NCBI GenBank assembly: GCA_037441725.1
Contig: JBBIRT010000048.1
Coordinates: 1 to 22,652, forward strand
DNA from: JBBIRT01 sp037441725
GTDB taxonomy: Bacteria > Desulfobacterota > BSN033 > UBA1163
DNA length: 22,652 nt
Direction: 5' to 3'
Shown here: piece by piece, positions 1 to 8,206 of the stretch
Layout: each line of letters opens with the position of its first letter
Numbering within the stretch: position 1 is the first letter of the stretch
The notes under the pieces: model-generated
The model's input: the letters and a program-made list of their open reading frames with translations, nothing else
Database searches by the model: none
Told to the model about the DNA's origin: nothing
Program-made: the position numbers and the translations under genes

Positions 1-2
1 AT

Positions 3-89
3 ATTAAAGCACAAATTTCGAAACATAATGAAATGACACTATTTTTAGCAGTGGCAACGGTTACCCATAAATTAAACGCCTGCATTTAA
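3..89 (+). other. possible tail of an upstream reading frame
   Basis: The first 86 bases contain a stop-free frame of 28 codons ending in TAA at 87-89. It has no start inside the window, so it would be the C-terminus of something cut by the window edge. The translated tail is hydrophobic then basic (…LFLAVATVTHKLNACI) and vaguely recalls the end of some transposases, but I cannot assign a family. A chance open frame of this length is quite possible. Confidence 0.2.
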
Positions 90-352
90 AAGTTTTGGAA
101 TTACCCCTCTCCTTTTTCTTGGAAGTTTTTTAGAGCTCTCCTCAAGATTTCTCTGAAAAAGTTCCAATATATATATATCAACTTTTATTGACAAATCGTA
201 TATTTTTATATTAAAAAGTTTATAATCTTTATAGGTCCGACCTGAAAGGTAGATCTTTCCTTAGATGGTTAAAATCCATTCGCTTCTTCCTTGAACTTGA
301 ATTTTAAAGATGGGCTAAACTTCCCTTTTTGTCAATCTGTTCAGGAGCTCCT
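90..352. other. AT-rich leader upstream of gyrA
   Basis: No gene is supported here. The stretch is strongly AT-rich and contains an (AT)6 run at 167-178, a promoter-like segment at 188-226, and two short inverted repeats between that segment and gyrA: AGGT/ACCT at 233-243 and GAAAG/CTTTC at 244-259. It may hold the gyrA promoter and 5' leader. No DnaA box of good quality was seen in it. Confidence 0.5.
188..226 (+). promoter_or_regulatory. candidate gyrA promoter
   Basis: A perfect TTGACA lies at 188-193 and a perfect TATAAT at 221-226, but they are 27 bp apart, too far for one sigma-70 promoter. TTGACA could pair with weaker -10 hexamers near 209-217 (TATTAA or TAAAAA, 4 of 6 matches). TATAAT could act with a poor -35 near 198-203. 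The location about 130 bases before the gyrA start fits a leader-bearing transcript. The exact promoter cannot be decided by eye. Confidence 0.4.
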
Positions 353-2779
353 ATGAATACTGCCATTGAGCATATCCCAGTGAACATTGAAGATGAGATG
401 AAAAGGTCCTATATGGACTATGCGATGAGTGTCATTATTGGCCGTGCCCTTCCTGATGTAAGAGATGGCCTAAAACCTGTTCACCGTCGAATTCTTTATG
501 CAATGAATGAGTTGAACAATGATTGGGATAAGCCCTATAAAAAGTCTGCCAGAATCGTTGGCGATGTGATCGGAAAATATCATCCCCATGGAGATATGGC
601 AGTCTACGATGCCATTGTCAGAATGGCTCAAGATTTTTCACTTCGCTATACCCTGATTGATGGCCAAGGAAACTTTGGTTCCATTGATGGAGATCCTCCT
701 GCCGCCATGCGATATACCGAGATCCGGATGTCAAAACTTTCGGCTGAATTATTGGCTGACATTGATAAAGAGACCATCGATTTTATTCCAAATTATGATG
801 AATCTTTGATGGAACCGATGGTTCTTCCATCTAAATTCCCAAACCTCATTGTCAATGGGTCATCTGGAATCGCTGTAGGAATGGCCACCAACATTCCTCC
901 GCATAATCTCACGGAGACGATCAATGCCATTATTACCCTTATTGAAACCCCTGATGCTTCTATTGATGAATTGATGGTCCATCTTCCTGGGCCTGACTTT
1001 CCCACAGGTGGTTTCATCTTTGGAAGAGAAGGAATCCGACAGGCTTACGAAACTGGAAAGGGTGTGATCCAACTTAGGGCACGCGCCATGATTGAAAGGG
1101 ATCGGAAGGGAGAGCGTGAAAATATCGTCATTACTGAACTCCCCTATCAAACCAATAAAGCAAAGCTCATTGAAAGGATAGCAGAACTCATTCAAGAGAA
1201 AGTCATTGAGGGAATTGCCCATGTCAGGGATGAATCTGATAGAGAGGGTTTGAGGGTAGTCATTGAATTGAAACGGAATGAAGTGGCAGAGGTCATCCTT
1301 AACCAGCTTTATAAATATACTCAACTCCAAACCTCTTTTGGGATCATTCTATTGGCTATTGATAGGAATCAGCCAAAACTTCTCACCCTCAAAGACCTGC
1401 TTCACCTTTTTATTCAACACCGTCAAGAGGTAGTCATCAGAAGATCCCGATTTGAATTAAAAAGGGCGGAGGATAGAGCCCATATCCTGGAGGGTTTGAA
1501 AAAAGCCATTGATCATATTGATGCCATTATTGCTACCATTAAAGCCTCTAAGACTCCAAAAGAGGCGAAAGATCATTTAATGAGTCGATTTAACTTCTCA
1601 GAGGAACAGGCACAGTCCATCCTCGAAATGAGGCTTCAACGTCTTACCAATCTCGAACAACGGAAAATTATTGAGGAGTACGAAGAGACCATCAAGTTGA
1701 TCAATCGATTAAGGGCGCTTCTGGCCAGTGATAAATTGATTCTCAATTTAATCAAAGAAGAATTGATTTATATTCGAGACCAATACGGAGATGAGAGAAA
1801 GACAGAAATCATCGATGCGACTCCTGAAATCCGTGTCGAAGACCTCATTGCAGATGAGGACATGGTCGTTACCATCACCCACACCGGCTATATTAAGAGA
1901 AATCCTATCAGTCTTTATAGAAGCCAACATCGGGGGGGTAAGGGAAAGGTGGGGATTAATGTAAAGGAGGAGGATTTTGTCGAGGATCTTTTCATTGCCT
2001 CTACTCATGACTATGTTTTATTCTTCACCGATGCCGGAAAGATCCACTGGATGAAGGTGCATGAACTTCCTCAAGCAGGACGGCTCACTCGTGGTAAAGC
2101 CATCATCAATCTCCTTAATCTCAATTCCCAAGAGAAAGTCACGACCATCCTTCCCCTTAAGGATTTCAAAAAAGGAGATTTTATCACCTTTATCACCAGA
2201 AAGGGGGTGATCAAGAGAACCCCTTTGGAGGCTTATAGTAATCCACGATCAGGTGGAATTATTGCCCTTCACATAGACGAAGGAGATGAGCTTATCTCTA
2301 CCAAACTGACAGATGGAAAACAGAATCTTTTTATTGGGACCAAATTGGGGAAGGCTATTCATTTCCCGGAAATTCAAGTCAGAGAGATGGGGCGACTCGC
2401 ACGTGGAATCAGGGGGATAAGATTATCAAAAGAGGATGAGGTCGTTGGGGTGGAAGTGGTTTCTCCGCACTCCCAAATATTAACTGTTACTGAAAACGGT
2501 TATGGGAAAAGGACTCAGGCCTCTGAATATCGAATTCAAAATAGAGGAGGGTCGGGTATTTTTACAGTGAAGAGAACAAAAAAGACTGGGGATGTGGTTG
2601 GGATAAGAACGGTTACGGATGAAGATGACTTGATGATTATTTCAAATAAAGGTAAAATTATTCGGCTCCAAGCTATAGACATCCCGGTCCAGGGGAGGAA
2701 TACTCAGGGAGTGAGATTAATCACTCTTGAGGAGGGTGAAAAGGTTGTGGCGGTTGCAAGATTGGCAGAGAAAGAATAA
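353..2779 (+). CDS. gyrA: DNA gyrase subunit A
   Basis: Breakage-reunion subunit of DNA gyrase, which with GyrB introduces negative supercoils using ATP. The frame opens at a TTG (329), but I choose ATG 353, preceded by AGGAG at 343-347 with 5-base spacing, giving 808 aa. The Shine-Dalgarno sequence sits inside a perfect 10-bp palindrome, AGGAGCTCCT. The winged-helix/tower N-terminal half carries the active-site tyrosine Y121 in AAMRYTEIR, and the C-terminal beta-pinwheel contains a GyrA-box variant QHRGGKG at about 525-531, which argues for GyrA rather than ParC. In the quinolone region HPHGDMAVYD the residue equivalent to E. coli Ser83 is Met82, while the acidic residue equivalent to Asp87 is kept. 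It is separated from gyrB, with dnaA and dnaN in between. Confidence 0.97.
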   Translation: MNTAIEHIPVNIEDEMKRSYMDYAMSVIIGRALPDVRDGLKPVHRRILYAMNELNNDWDKPYKKSARIVGDVIGKYHPHGDMAVYDAIVRMAQDFSLRYTLIDGQGNFGSIDGDPPAAMRYTEIRMSKLSAELLADIDKETIDFIPNYDESLMEPMVLPSKFPNLIVNGSSGIAVGMATNIPPHNLTETINAIITLIETPDASIDELMVHLPGPDFPTGGFIFGREGIRQAYETGKGVIQLRARAMIERDRKGERENIVITELPYQTNKAKLIERIAELIQEKVIEGIAHVRDESDREGLRVVIELKRNEVAEVILNQLYKYTQLQTSFGIILLAIDRNQPKLLTLKDLLHLFIQHRQEVVIRRSRFELKRAEDRAHILEGLKKAIDHIDAIIATIKASKTPKEAKDHLMSRFNFSEEQAQSILEMRLQRLTNLEQRKIIEEYEETIKLINRLRALLASDKLILNLIKEELIYIRDQYGDERKTEIIDATPEIRVEDLIADEDMVVTITHTGYIKRNPISLYRSQHRGGKGKVGINVKEEDFVEDLFIASTHDYVLFFTDAGKIHWMKVHELPQAGRLTRGKAIINLLNLNSQEKVTTILPLKDFKKGDFITFITRKGVIKRTPLEAYSNPRSGGIIALHIDEGDELISTKLTDGKQNLFIGTKLGKAIHFPEIQVREMGRLARGIRGIRLSKEDEVVGVEVVSPHSQILTVTENGYGKRTQASEYRIQNRGGSGIFTVKRTKKTGDVVGIRTVTDEDDLMIISNKGKIIRLQAIDIPVQGRNTQGVRLITLEEGEKVVAVARLAEKE

Positions 2780-2801
2780 TTTAACTTTCTAAAAAAAATA
2801 C

Positions 2802-2830
2802 TTGATTTTTTAAAATAACAGAATTAATAT
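2802..2830 (+). promoter_or_regulatory. possible dnaA promoter
   Basis: TTGATT at 2802-2807 and TAATAT at 2825-2830 are separated by 17 bp, resembling a sigma-70 promoter (4 of 6 matches each). It would give a leader of about 190 bases that includes the DnaA-box cluster, compatible with DnaA autoregulation. In DNA this AT-rich such matches occur by chance, so support is weak. Confidence 0.25.
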
Positions 2831-2890
2831 TAAGATGAAATTTTTCAGAGACTAAATCCTCAAAAATTTTCCCCTCTTTGTCTTTTTCAT

Positions 2891-2921
2891 TTATCCACAA
2901 TTGTGGAAACATTGTGCAAAG
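2891..2921. promoter_or_regulatory. cluster of three DnaA-box-like sites
   Basis: TTATCCACA at 2891-2899 is a perfect DnaA box on the + strand. It is followed by TGTGGAAAC at 2902-2910 and TGTGCAAAG at 2913-2921, each one mismatch from the inverted relaxed consensus TGTGNAWAA. The three start positions (2891, 2902, 2913) are exactly 11 bp apart. The first two overlap a perfect 12-bp palindrome CCACAATTGTGG (2895-2906). Roles in origin firing or dnaA autorepression are inferred from position. Confidence 0.65.
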
Positions 2922-3026
2922 AGATTTAAAACTTATTAAAATTAAATGGTTTTTGGTTCGATGGGGGTTTAGTGGTAATTCTATTTTTGCCTTCTAACAA
3001 ATCCTCAAACCATCAAGGTCAATTCC

Positions 3027-4355
3027 ATGGAAGATCTATGGCCTAAGGTAATAGATTCTCTAAAAGGGAAGGTAGGCCAACAGAATTTTGATATTTGGAT
3101 CAAACCAATTCAATTCATCTCCCGGGATGGAGAGAGGATTGAAATTGAAGTCCCGAATCGATTCTTTAAAGAATGGATTATTGAACATTATTCTCATTAT
3201 ATCAAGGAGGCTATCTCTCTCTTTACTCATGCTCCTTGTCAGCTCCAATTTCGGACAAAAAATGAAAAGGGGAATGCAAAGGATTCCACACCTCCGAGTT
3301 TACTAAATGATGATTCCACCATATTTCATCCTTCCCTAAATTTAAAATATACGTTCGATCATTTTGTTGTTGGATCGAGTAATCAATTTGCTCATGCAGC
3401 CTGTTTGGCAGTAGCGGATTCCCCTGCAAAAAATTATAATCCCCTCTTCATCTATGGAGGGGTCGGTTTGGGAAAAACCCATCTCCTCCATGCGATTGGA
3501 AACCACATCATCCAAAATCGAATTTTTACGGATATTAAAAGAATCTGTTATGTTACCTCAGAGGAATTTACTAATGAAGTGATCAATTCTCTGCGTTATG
3601 AAAAAATGGATGAATTCAGAAATAAATATCGAAAAATGGATATCCTATTGATCGACGATATCCAATTTATTGCCGGAAAAGAGAGAACACAAGCAGAATT
3701 TTTCCATACCTTTGAAGCCCTCCATCAATCTCGTAAACAGATCGTGTTGACCAGTGATAAGTTTCCAAAGGATATCCCCGATTTTGAAGAGAGATTGCGA
3801 TCTCGTTTTGAATGGGGTCTCATTGCTGACATCCAACCCCCTGATCTTGAAACCAAGGTTGCTATTTTAAAAAAGAAGGCTGAAATTGAAAACATCCCTC
3901 TCCCTAATGATGTGGCCTTTTTCCTTGCCTCTCAAATCGACTCTAATATTCGAATTTTAGAAGGATCTCTGATTAGAATCGGGGCTTTCTCTTCTTTTAC
4001 CAATACTCCCATTGATATTCAATTAGCTAAAGAGGTATTGAAAAATATCATTAAACCTAAGGAGGAATTTATCTCTATCGATGTGGTTCAAAAAGTCGTC
4101 TCTAATTTTTTCAATATTAAAATTTCTGATTTGAGAGTAAAACGTAAAAGTAAAGGGTTTGTAGTTCCACGACAGGTTGCCATGTATCTCTCAAGAAAAT
4201 TGACCAATGCCTCTCTGATGGAGATTGGAGAAAAATTTGGTGGCAAAGATCATTCTACTGTCCTTCATTCAATTAAAAAGGTGGAAGAAAAAATGGCCCA
4301 AGAGGCCTCCTTTAAAGAGCTGATTGAAAATCTACAAAATCGAATCAAATCGTAA
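3027..4355 (+). CDS. dnaA: chromosomal replication initiator protein DnaA
   Basis: AAA+ ATPase that binds DnaA boxes and melts the origin. At 442 aa it is a typical length with all domains: domain I (about 1-85, starting MEDLWPKVID), a short variable linker, the AAA+ core with Walker A GGVGLGKT (144-151), Walker B LLIDDIQF (207-214), sensor 1 IVLTSD (239-244) and the arginine-rich ERLRSRFEWGL (255-265), then domain IV with the signature GGKDHSTVLHS (405-415). The ATG at 3027 is preceded by AAGGT at 3015-3019. It lies right after the putative origin and 244 bases ahead of dnaN. Confidence 0.98.
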   Translation: MEDLWPKVIDSLKGKVGQQNFDIWIKPIQFISRDGERIEIEVPNRFFKEWIIEHYSHYIKEAISLFTHAPCQLQFRTKNEKGNAKDSTPPSLLNDDSTIFHPSLNLKYTFDHFVVGSSNQFAHAACLAVADSPAKNYNPLFIYGGVGLGKTHLLHAIGNHIIQNRIFTDIKRICYVTSEEFTNEVINSLRYEKMDEFRNKYRKMDILLIDDIQFIAGKERTQAEFFHTFEALHQSRKQIVLTSDKFPKDIPDFEERLRSRFEWGLIADIQPPDLETKVAILKKKAEIENIPLPNDVAFFLASQIDSNIRILEGSLIRIGAFSSFTNTPIDIQLAKEVLKNIIKPKEEFISIDVVQKVVSNFFNIKISDLRVKRKSKGFVVPRQVAMYLSRKLTNASLMEIGEKFGGKDHSTVLHSIKKVEEKMAQEASFKELIENLQNRIKS

Positions 4356-4599
4356 AGAGAATGGGGAGAGGATTTCTCGAAGAAAAAAGGTGAAAATCTT
4401 GTGAATGGTAGTTGAAAAAAATTTGAATAGTATTCATTCATAAAATTAAAAATAAATTCCAAAATTTATGGATAATGGATTGAACAGGAAAATATCATTT
4501 TGATTCCAAAACTTAGAATCTTTTTCTTCATTTTCACAACGATAGACGATGACTATGATAATTATATATCTTACTACCTAATCATTAGGAGGATGAGGA
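4356..4599. other. dnaA-dnaN intergenic region with palindrome and DnaA-box-like site
   Basis: A 244-base AT-rich spacer. It holds a 13-bp palindrome, TGAATAGTATTCA, at 4424-4436 and TATGGATAA at 4467-4475, which is one mismatch from an inverted DnaA box (TTATCCACA). A possible -10 element TATGAT lies near 4553. No clear intrinsic terminator follows dnaA. The gap is long for genes usually co-transcribed, so dnaN probably has its own promoter or the spacer contributes to the origin. Confidence 0.4.
4424..4436. promoter_or_regulatory. 13-bp palindrome, possible operator
   Basis: TGAATA-G-TATTCA is a perfect 6+1+6 inverted repeat in the dnaA-dnaN gap. Such odd-length palindromes often bind dimeric regulators, but no regulator can be named from the sequence. 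Confidence 0.3.
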
Positions 4600-5769
4600 A
4601 TGATTTTTAAAATAGAGAAGAGGGAATTTTTGAGAGGATTAGGGTTAATTCAAAGTGTTACAGGTAGGAAGACCACTCTTCCCATTCTTTCTCACATCTT
4701 ATTAGAATGTGATCAAAACTCCCTTTATCTAACCGGAACTGATTTAGAAACAGGGATACGTGAGGAACTGATTGCAAAGGTAACCCAGACAGGGAAAGCC
4801 TCCGTTTCAGCCAAAAAACTTTATGAGATTGTTAGGGAACTCCCTGACGAAATCATCGAGATCCAAAAAAAAGAGAACCATTGGATTACCATTCAATGCC
4901 AGAAATCGATCTTCAATCTTGCAGGATTAGATCCTGAAGACTTTCCTTCTCTTCCCACATTTCAAGAAGAGAATTTTACATCCCTCTCCGCTCCTATCTT
5001 TCGAGATATGATTGAAAAGACCGTTTATGCTGCCTCAAATGAAGAATCCAGACATCATCTTAATGGCATCCTATTCGTCTTGATTAAGAGAGATGAAAAG
5101 GAGTGGTTAAGGATGGTTGCTACCGATGGACATCGACTTTCCTTGATAGAGAAAGAGGATCAACCCATTAGAGGGATAGGGGAAAAAGGAGTGATCCTTC
5201 CAAAGAAAGGAGCTATAGAAATTAAAAAGATCATTGGGGAGAGGTCCGCAGGATCCTTTGGAGACGGAGGGGAAGAGATGGGAATCTATTTCAATGCCAC
5301 TCATGGATTTTTTAAGATTGGAAAATCTTTGACAATCATTCGTTTAATTGATGGAGAGTTTCCAGAGTATGAGCAAGTGATTCCTAAAGAAAATGAGATT
5401 AAATTAGTCATGGCAAGGGATAAAATGATCAGTAGTTTAAAAAGGGTTTCCACGATGGCCAGCGAAAGGATGGAAGCTATCAAACTGATTCTTAAAAAAG
5501 ATTTAATGGAGATGTCTTCAACCCATCAAGACTTCGGTGATGCCAAAGAGGAGGTTGAGGTGATCTACCCCGGAGATCCCCTTCAGATCGGTTTTAATGC
5601 AAGGTATCTAATCGAGGCCCTCAGCGCCATCGATACCGAAGAGGTCCTTATGGAGTTAAAGGATGAAGGAAGTCCTGGAATTATTCGACCCTCGGTCCTT
5701 TCTAAAGGATCCAGCGGACCTTCTGGATTCTCCAATCAATTTTGTATCATCATGCCCATGAGGCTTTAA
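4600..5769 (+). CDS. dnaN: DNA polymerase III beta sliding clamp
   Basis: Ring-shaped processivity clamp for DNA polymerase III. The 389-aa product starts MIFKIEKREFLRGLGLIQSV and ends in the family's typical IIMPMRL. Internal landmarks include the TTLPILSHILLE segment near residue 26 and VATDGHRLSL near residue 173. It is slightly longer than the usual 365-375 aa, partly because of a Ser/Gly-rich loop (VLSKGSSGPSGFSNQ) just before the C-terminal strand. The start at 4600 has a strong AGGAGG at 4587-4592; an ATG at 4593 is out of frame. gyrB follows after a short gap, with no recF between them. Confidence 0.97.
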   Translation: MIFKIEKREFLRGLGLIQSVTGRKTTLPILSHILLECDQNSLYLTGTDLETGIREELIAKVTQTGKASVSAKKLYEIVRELPDEIIEIQKKENHWITIQCQKSIFNLAGLDPEDFPSLPTFQEENFTSLSAPIFRDMIEKTVYAASNEESRHHLNGILFVLIKRDEKEWLRMVATDGHRLSLIEKEDQPIRGIGEKGVILPKKGAIEIKKIIGERSAGSFGDGGEEMGIYFNATHGFFKIGKSLTIIRLIDGEFPEYEQVIPKENEIKLVMARDKMISSLKRVSTMASERMEAIKLILKKDLMEMSSTHQDFGDAKEEVEVIYPGDPLQIGFNARYLIEALSAIDTEEVLMELKDEGSPGIIRPSVLSKGSSGPSGFSNQFCIIMPMRL

Positions 5770-5797
5770 AATCTACCCTCCATCTCAAAGGATGAAT

Positions 5798-8191
5798 ATG
5801 AAAGAGCAGGAAGAGAGATATACAGCAGAACAAATAAAGATTTTAGAAGGACTTGCAGGGGTTCGGAAAAGACCTGCCATGTATATTGGTAACACAGGGG
5901 TAGAAGGGCTTCATCATTTAGTTCATGAATTGGTGGATAATAGTATCGATGAAGCCTTAGCGGGTTATTGTACCCAGATCGATGTAATCATCCATATGGA
6001 TAATAGTGTGACCGTGAGAGATAATGGTCGAGGAATCCCTGTAGATCTCCATGAAAAAGAAAATCGACCGGCCGTTGAAGTGGTAATGACTAAACTTCAT
6101 TCAGGTGGTAAATTTGATAATCGAAGTTATAAAATCTCCGGTGGTCTTCATGGAGTAGGATTGTCCGTCGTCAATGCCCTTTCTGAATTTATCGATCTTG
6201 AGATTAGAAGGGACGGAAAGGTTTACCATCAAATTTATGAAAGAGGAGAGATCAAAACCCAGCTTGAAGTGATTGGAAAGACCAAACAGACCGGTACACA
6301 AATTCGTTTTAAACCGGACCATCAAATTTTTGAAACGGTCCATTTCAGTTTTGATCTCCTTTCTCAACGTTTAAGGGAACTGGCTTTTTTAAATAAAGGG
6401 CTTTCCATTAGCATTGAGGATGAACGCTCAGAGAAAAGGCATGACTTCTTTTATAAAGGAGGAATTATTTCATTCATTGAGTACCTCAATAAGAATAAAA
6501 ACTGTATTCATCCAAAGCCTATTTATATTCAAGGCGAAAAGAATGGAATCGAAGTTGAGATTGCTTTCCAATATAATGATGGTTATGCGGAGAATCTCTT
6601 CTCCTTTGCTAACAATATCAATACCCATGAGGGAGGAACCCACCTGGTAGGGTTCAAAAGTGCACTCACTCGAACGATCAATCAATATGCATCTAATGCC
6701 AATCTTTTTAAAGGGGTAAAAGAAAATCTGACAGGGGAGGATATCCGAGAGGGATTGGCTGGCGTGATCAGCATCAAGATTCCTGAACCCCAATTCGAAG
6801 GACAGACGAAGACTAAATTGGGAAATAGTGAGGTAAAGGGATTAGTTGAATCTTTAGTCAATGAAAAATTGGGAAGTTATTTCGAAGAGAATCCTAGTGT
6901 GGCCAGAAGAATCATCTCCAAGGTGATTGAGGCCGCCAGGGCTAGAGAGGCTGCGAGAAAAGCCAGGGAGCTGAGTCGAAAAAAAGGAGCTCTGGAATCA
7001 GACGCCCTTCCTGGGAAATTGGCTGATTGTCAGGAAAGGGATCCTGCCCTCTGTGAAATTTTTATCGTTGAAGGAGACTCCGCAGGAGGATCTGCAAAAC
7101 AGGGAAGGGATCGGACCTTTCAAGCCGTGCTTCCCCTTAAGGGAAAGATTCTCAATGTAGAGAAGGCACGGTTTGATAAAATGCTTGCAAGTGAAGAGAT
7201 TCGTCTCCTGATTTCAGCCTTGGGGACCGGAATTGGCAAAGAGGATTATGATATCCACCGACTCCGTTACCACCGAATCATCATCATGACGGATGCGGAT
7301 GTGGATGGATCACATATCCGAACATTGCTTTTAACCTTCTTTTACAGACATATGCCCGAAGTAATTGAGAGGGGACATCTCTATATTGCCCAGCCCCCTC
7401 TCTTTAAAGTGACAGAAGGAAAGAGTGAGACTTATATCAAAGACGAGAAGGCCTTCAATCAATACCTCATGAACCGAGCACTTCATAAAAGTGAGGTGGT
7501 CATCCAGTCAACGAATAAAAAATTGACGGAGAAGAGGCTCACTCTCCTCTTAGAAAAAATCTTCCTCTATGATGAATTATTGCAGAGGCTTCATAAAAAG
7601 GGGACCTCCTATTCCCTTCTTAAGTTCCTCGTTCAGAATGAGGTGAAAGAGAAAAGCCTATTCGAAGAAAAAGAGAAAATGGCTGATCTTCAAAAGCGTC
7701 TCAGGAAGATCGGATTTGAGGTCTATGATCTTTTTTGGGATGAGGAACATAATCTTTATGGTTTTGAAGTCCAAGAGTCGAATGGAAAAGACATCAGGAG
7801 CCGAGTGCATTGGGGACTCGTCTCCTCGGTAGAGTATCGTCAACTTTATCAGGTTAAGAAAGAGATTCAAGAGTTGGGGCCTCCTCCCTATATTTTAGTA
7901 GAAAAGGGCAAGGAGGTACCCATCGATCAAGAAGAAGGGCTTCTCCAATCCTTAAATCAATTGGGGAGGGAGGGTCTCAGTATTCAGAGGTATAAAGGAT
8001 TGGGAGAAATGAATCCTGAACAACTCTGGGAAACGACCATGAATCCTGCTACCCGGACGCTGCTCAAGGTGAAGGTGGAGGATGCCATTGAGGCAGATGA
8101 GATCTTCAGTATCCTAATGGGCGATGAGGTTGAGCAGAGGCGCCAATTCATCGAGGAGAATGCCCTCTTTGTCCAGAGGCTGGATATTTAG
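5798..8191 (+). CDS. gyrB: DNA gyrase subunit B
   Basis: ATPase subunit of gyrase. I choose ATG 5798 because AAGGA at 5788-5792 is 5 bases upstream; the ATG at 5792 would have none. Length is 797 aa. The GHKL ATPase domain shows ELVDNSIDEA (44-53), DNGRGIPV (75-82) and GGLHGVG (115-121). The TOPRIM domain has the metal-binding glutamate E425 in VEGDSAGGSAKQGRDR and DADVDGSH around 499-506. The C-terminus has RYKGLGEMNPEQLWETTM. The length matches the long Gram-negative form with an insert in the C-terminal half. The gene ends in TAG, and that stop is followed in the same frame by only five codons before the coaE ATG. Confidence 0.97.
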   Translation: MKEQEERYTAEQIKILEGLAGVRKRPAMYIGNTGVEGLHHLVHELVDNSIDEALAGYCTQIDVIIHMDNSVTVRDNGRGIPVDLHEKENRPAVEVVMTKLHSGGKFDNRSYKISGGLHGVGLSVVNALSEFIDLEIRRDGKVYHQIYERGEIKTQLEVIGKTKQTGTQIRFKPDHQIFETVHFSFDLLSQRLRELAFLNKGLSISIEDERSEKRHDFFYKGGIISFIEYLNKNKNCIHPKPIYIQGEKNGIEVEIAFQYNDGYAENLFSFANNINTHEGGTHLVGFKSALTRTINQYASNANLFKGVKENLTGEDIREGLAGVISIKIPEPQFEGQTKTKLGNSEVKGLVESLVNEKLGSYFEENPSVARRIISKVIEAARAREAARKARELSRKKGALESDALPGKLADCQERDPALCEIFIVEGDSAGGSAKQGRDRTFQAVLPLKGKILNVEKARFDKMLASEEIRLLISALGTGIGKEDYDIHRLRYHRIIIMTDADVDGSHIRTLLLTFFYRHMPEVIERGHLYIAQPPLFKVTEGKSETYIKDEKAFNQYLMNRALHKSEVVIQSTNKKLTEKRLTLLLEKIFLYDELLQRLHKKGTSYSLLKFLVQNEVKEKSLFEEKEKMADLQKRLRKIGFEVYDLFWDEEHNLYGFEVQESNGKDIRSRVHWGLVSSVEYRQLYQVKKEIQELGPPPYILVEKGKEVPIDQEEGLLQSLNQLGREGLSIQRYKGLGEMNPEQLWETTMNPATRTLLKVKVEDAIEADEIFSILMGDEVEQRRQFIEENALFVQRLDI

Positions 8192-8206
8192 GAGTTCCCT
8201 CAAAAT

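Larger units (their letters stand above)
2780..3026. other. putative replication origin (oriC) between gyrA and dnaA
   Basis: This 247-base gene-free gap has a very AT-rich left half (about 2780-2860, a plausible unwinding element), a cluster of DnaA-box-like 9-mers at 2891-2921, and a second AT-rich stretch from about 2922 to 2960. Lying directly upstream of dnaA, in a block with gyrA, dnaN and gyrB, it is the best origin candidate in the window. The number of good boxes is small for a full oriC, so the origin could also extend into the dnaA-dnaN gap. Confidence 0.5.

Noticed and set aside
329..352. TTG start eight codons before gyrA ATG 353
   Set aside because: No Shine-Dalgarno before it, while AGGAG precedes 353 with correct spacing.
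860..1330. Long minus-strand open frames within gyrA and other genes
   Set aside because: They are antisense shadows of clearly conserved + strand genes and show no family motifs.
353..2779. parC instead of gyrA
   Set aside because: The C-terminal domain has a GyrA-box variant QHRGGKG and the gene belongs to the dnaA-dnaN-gyrB block.
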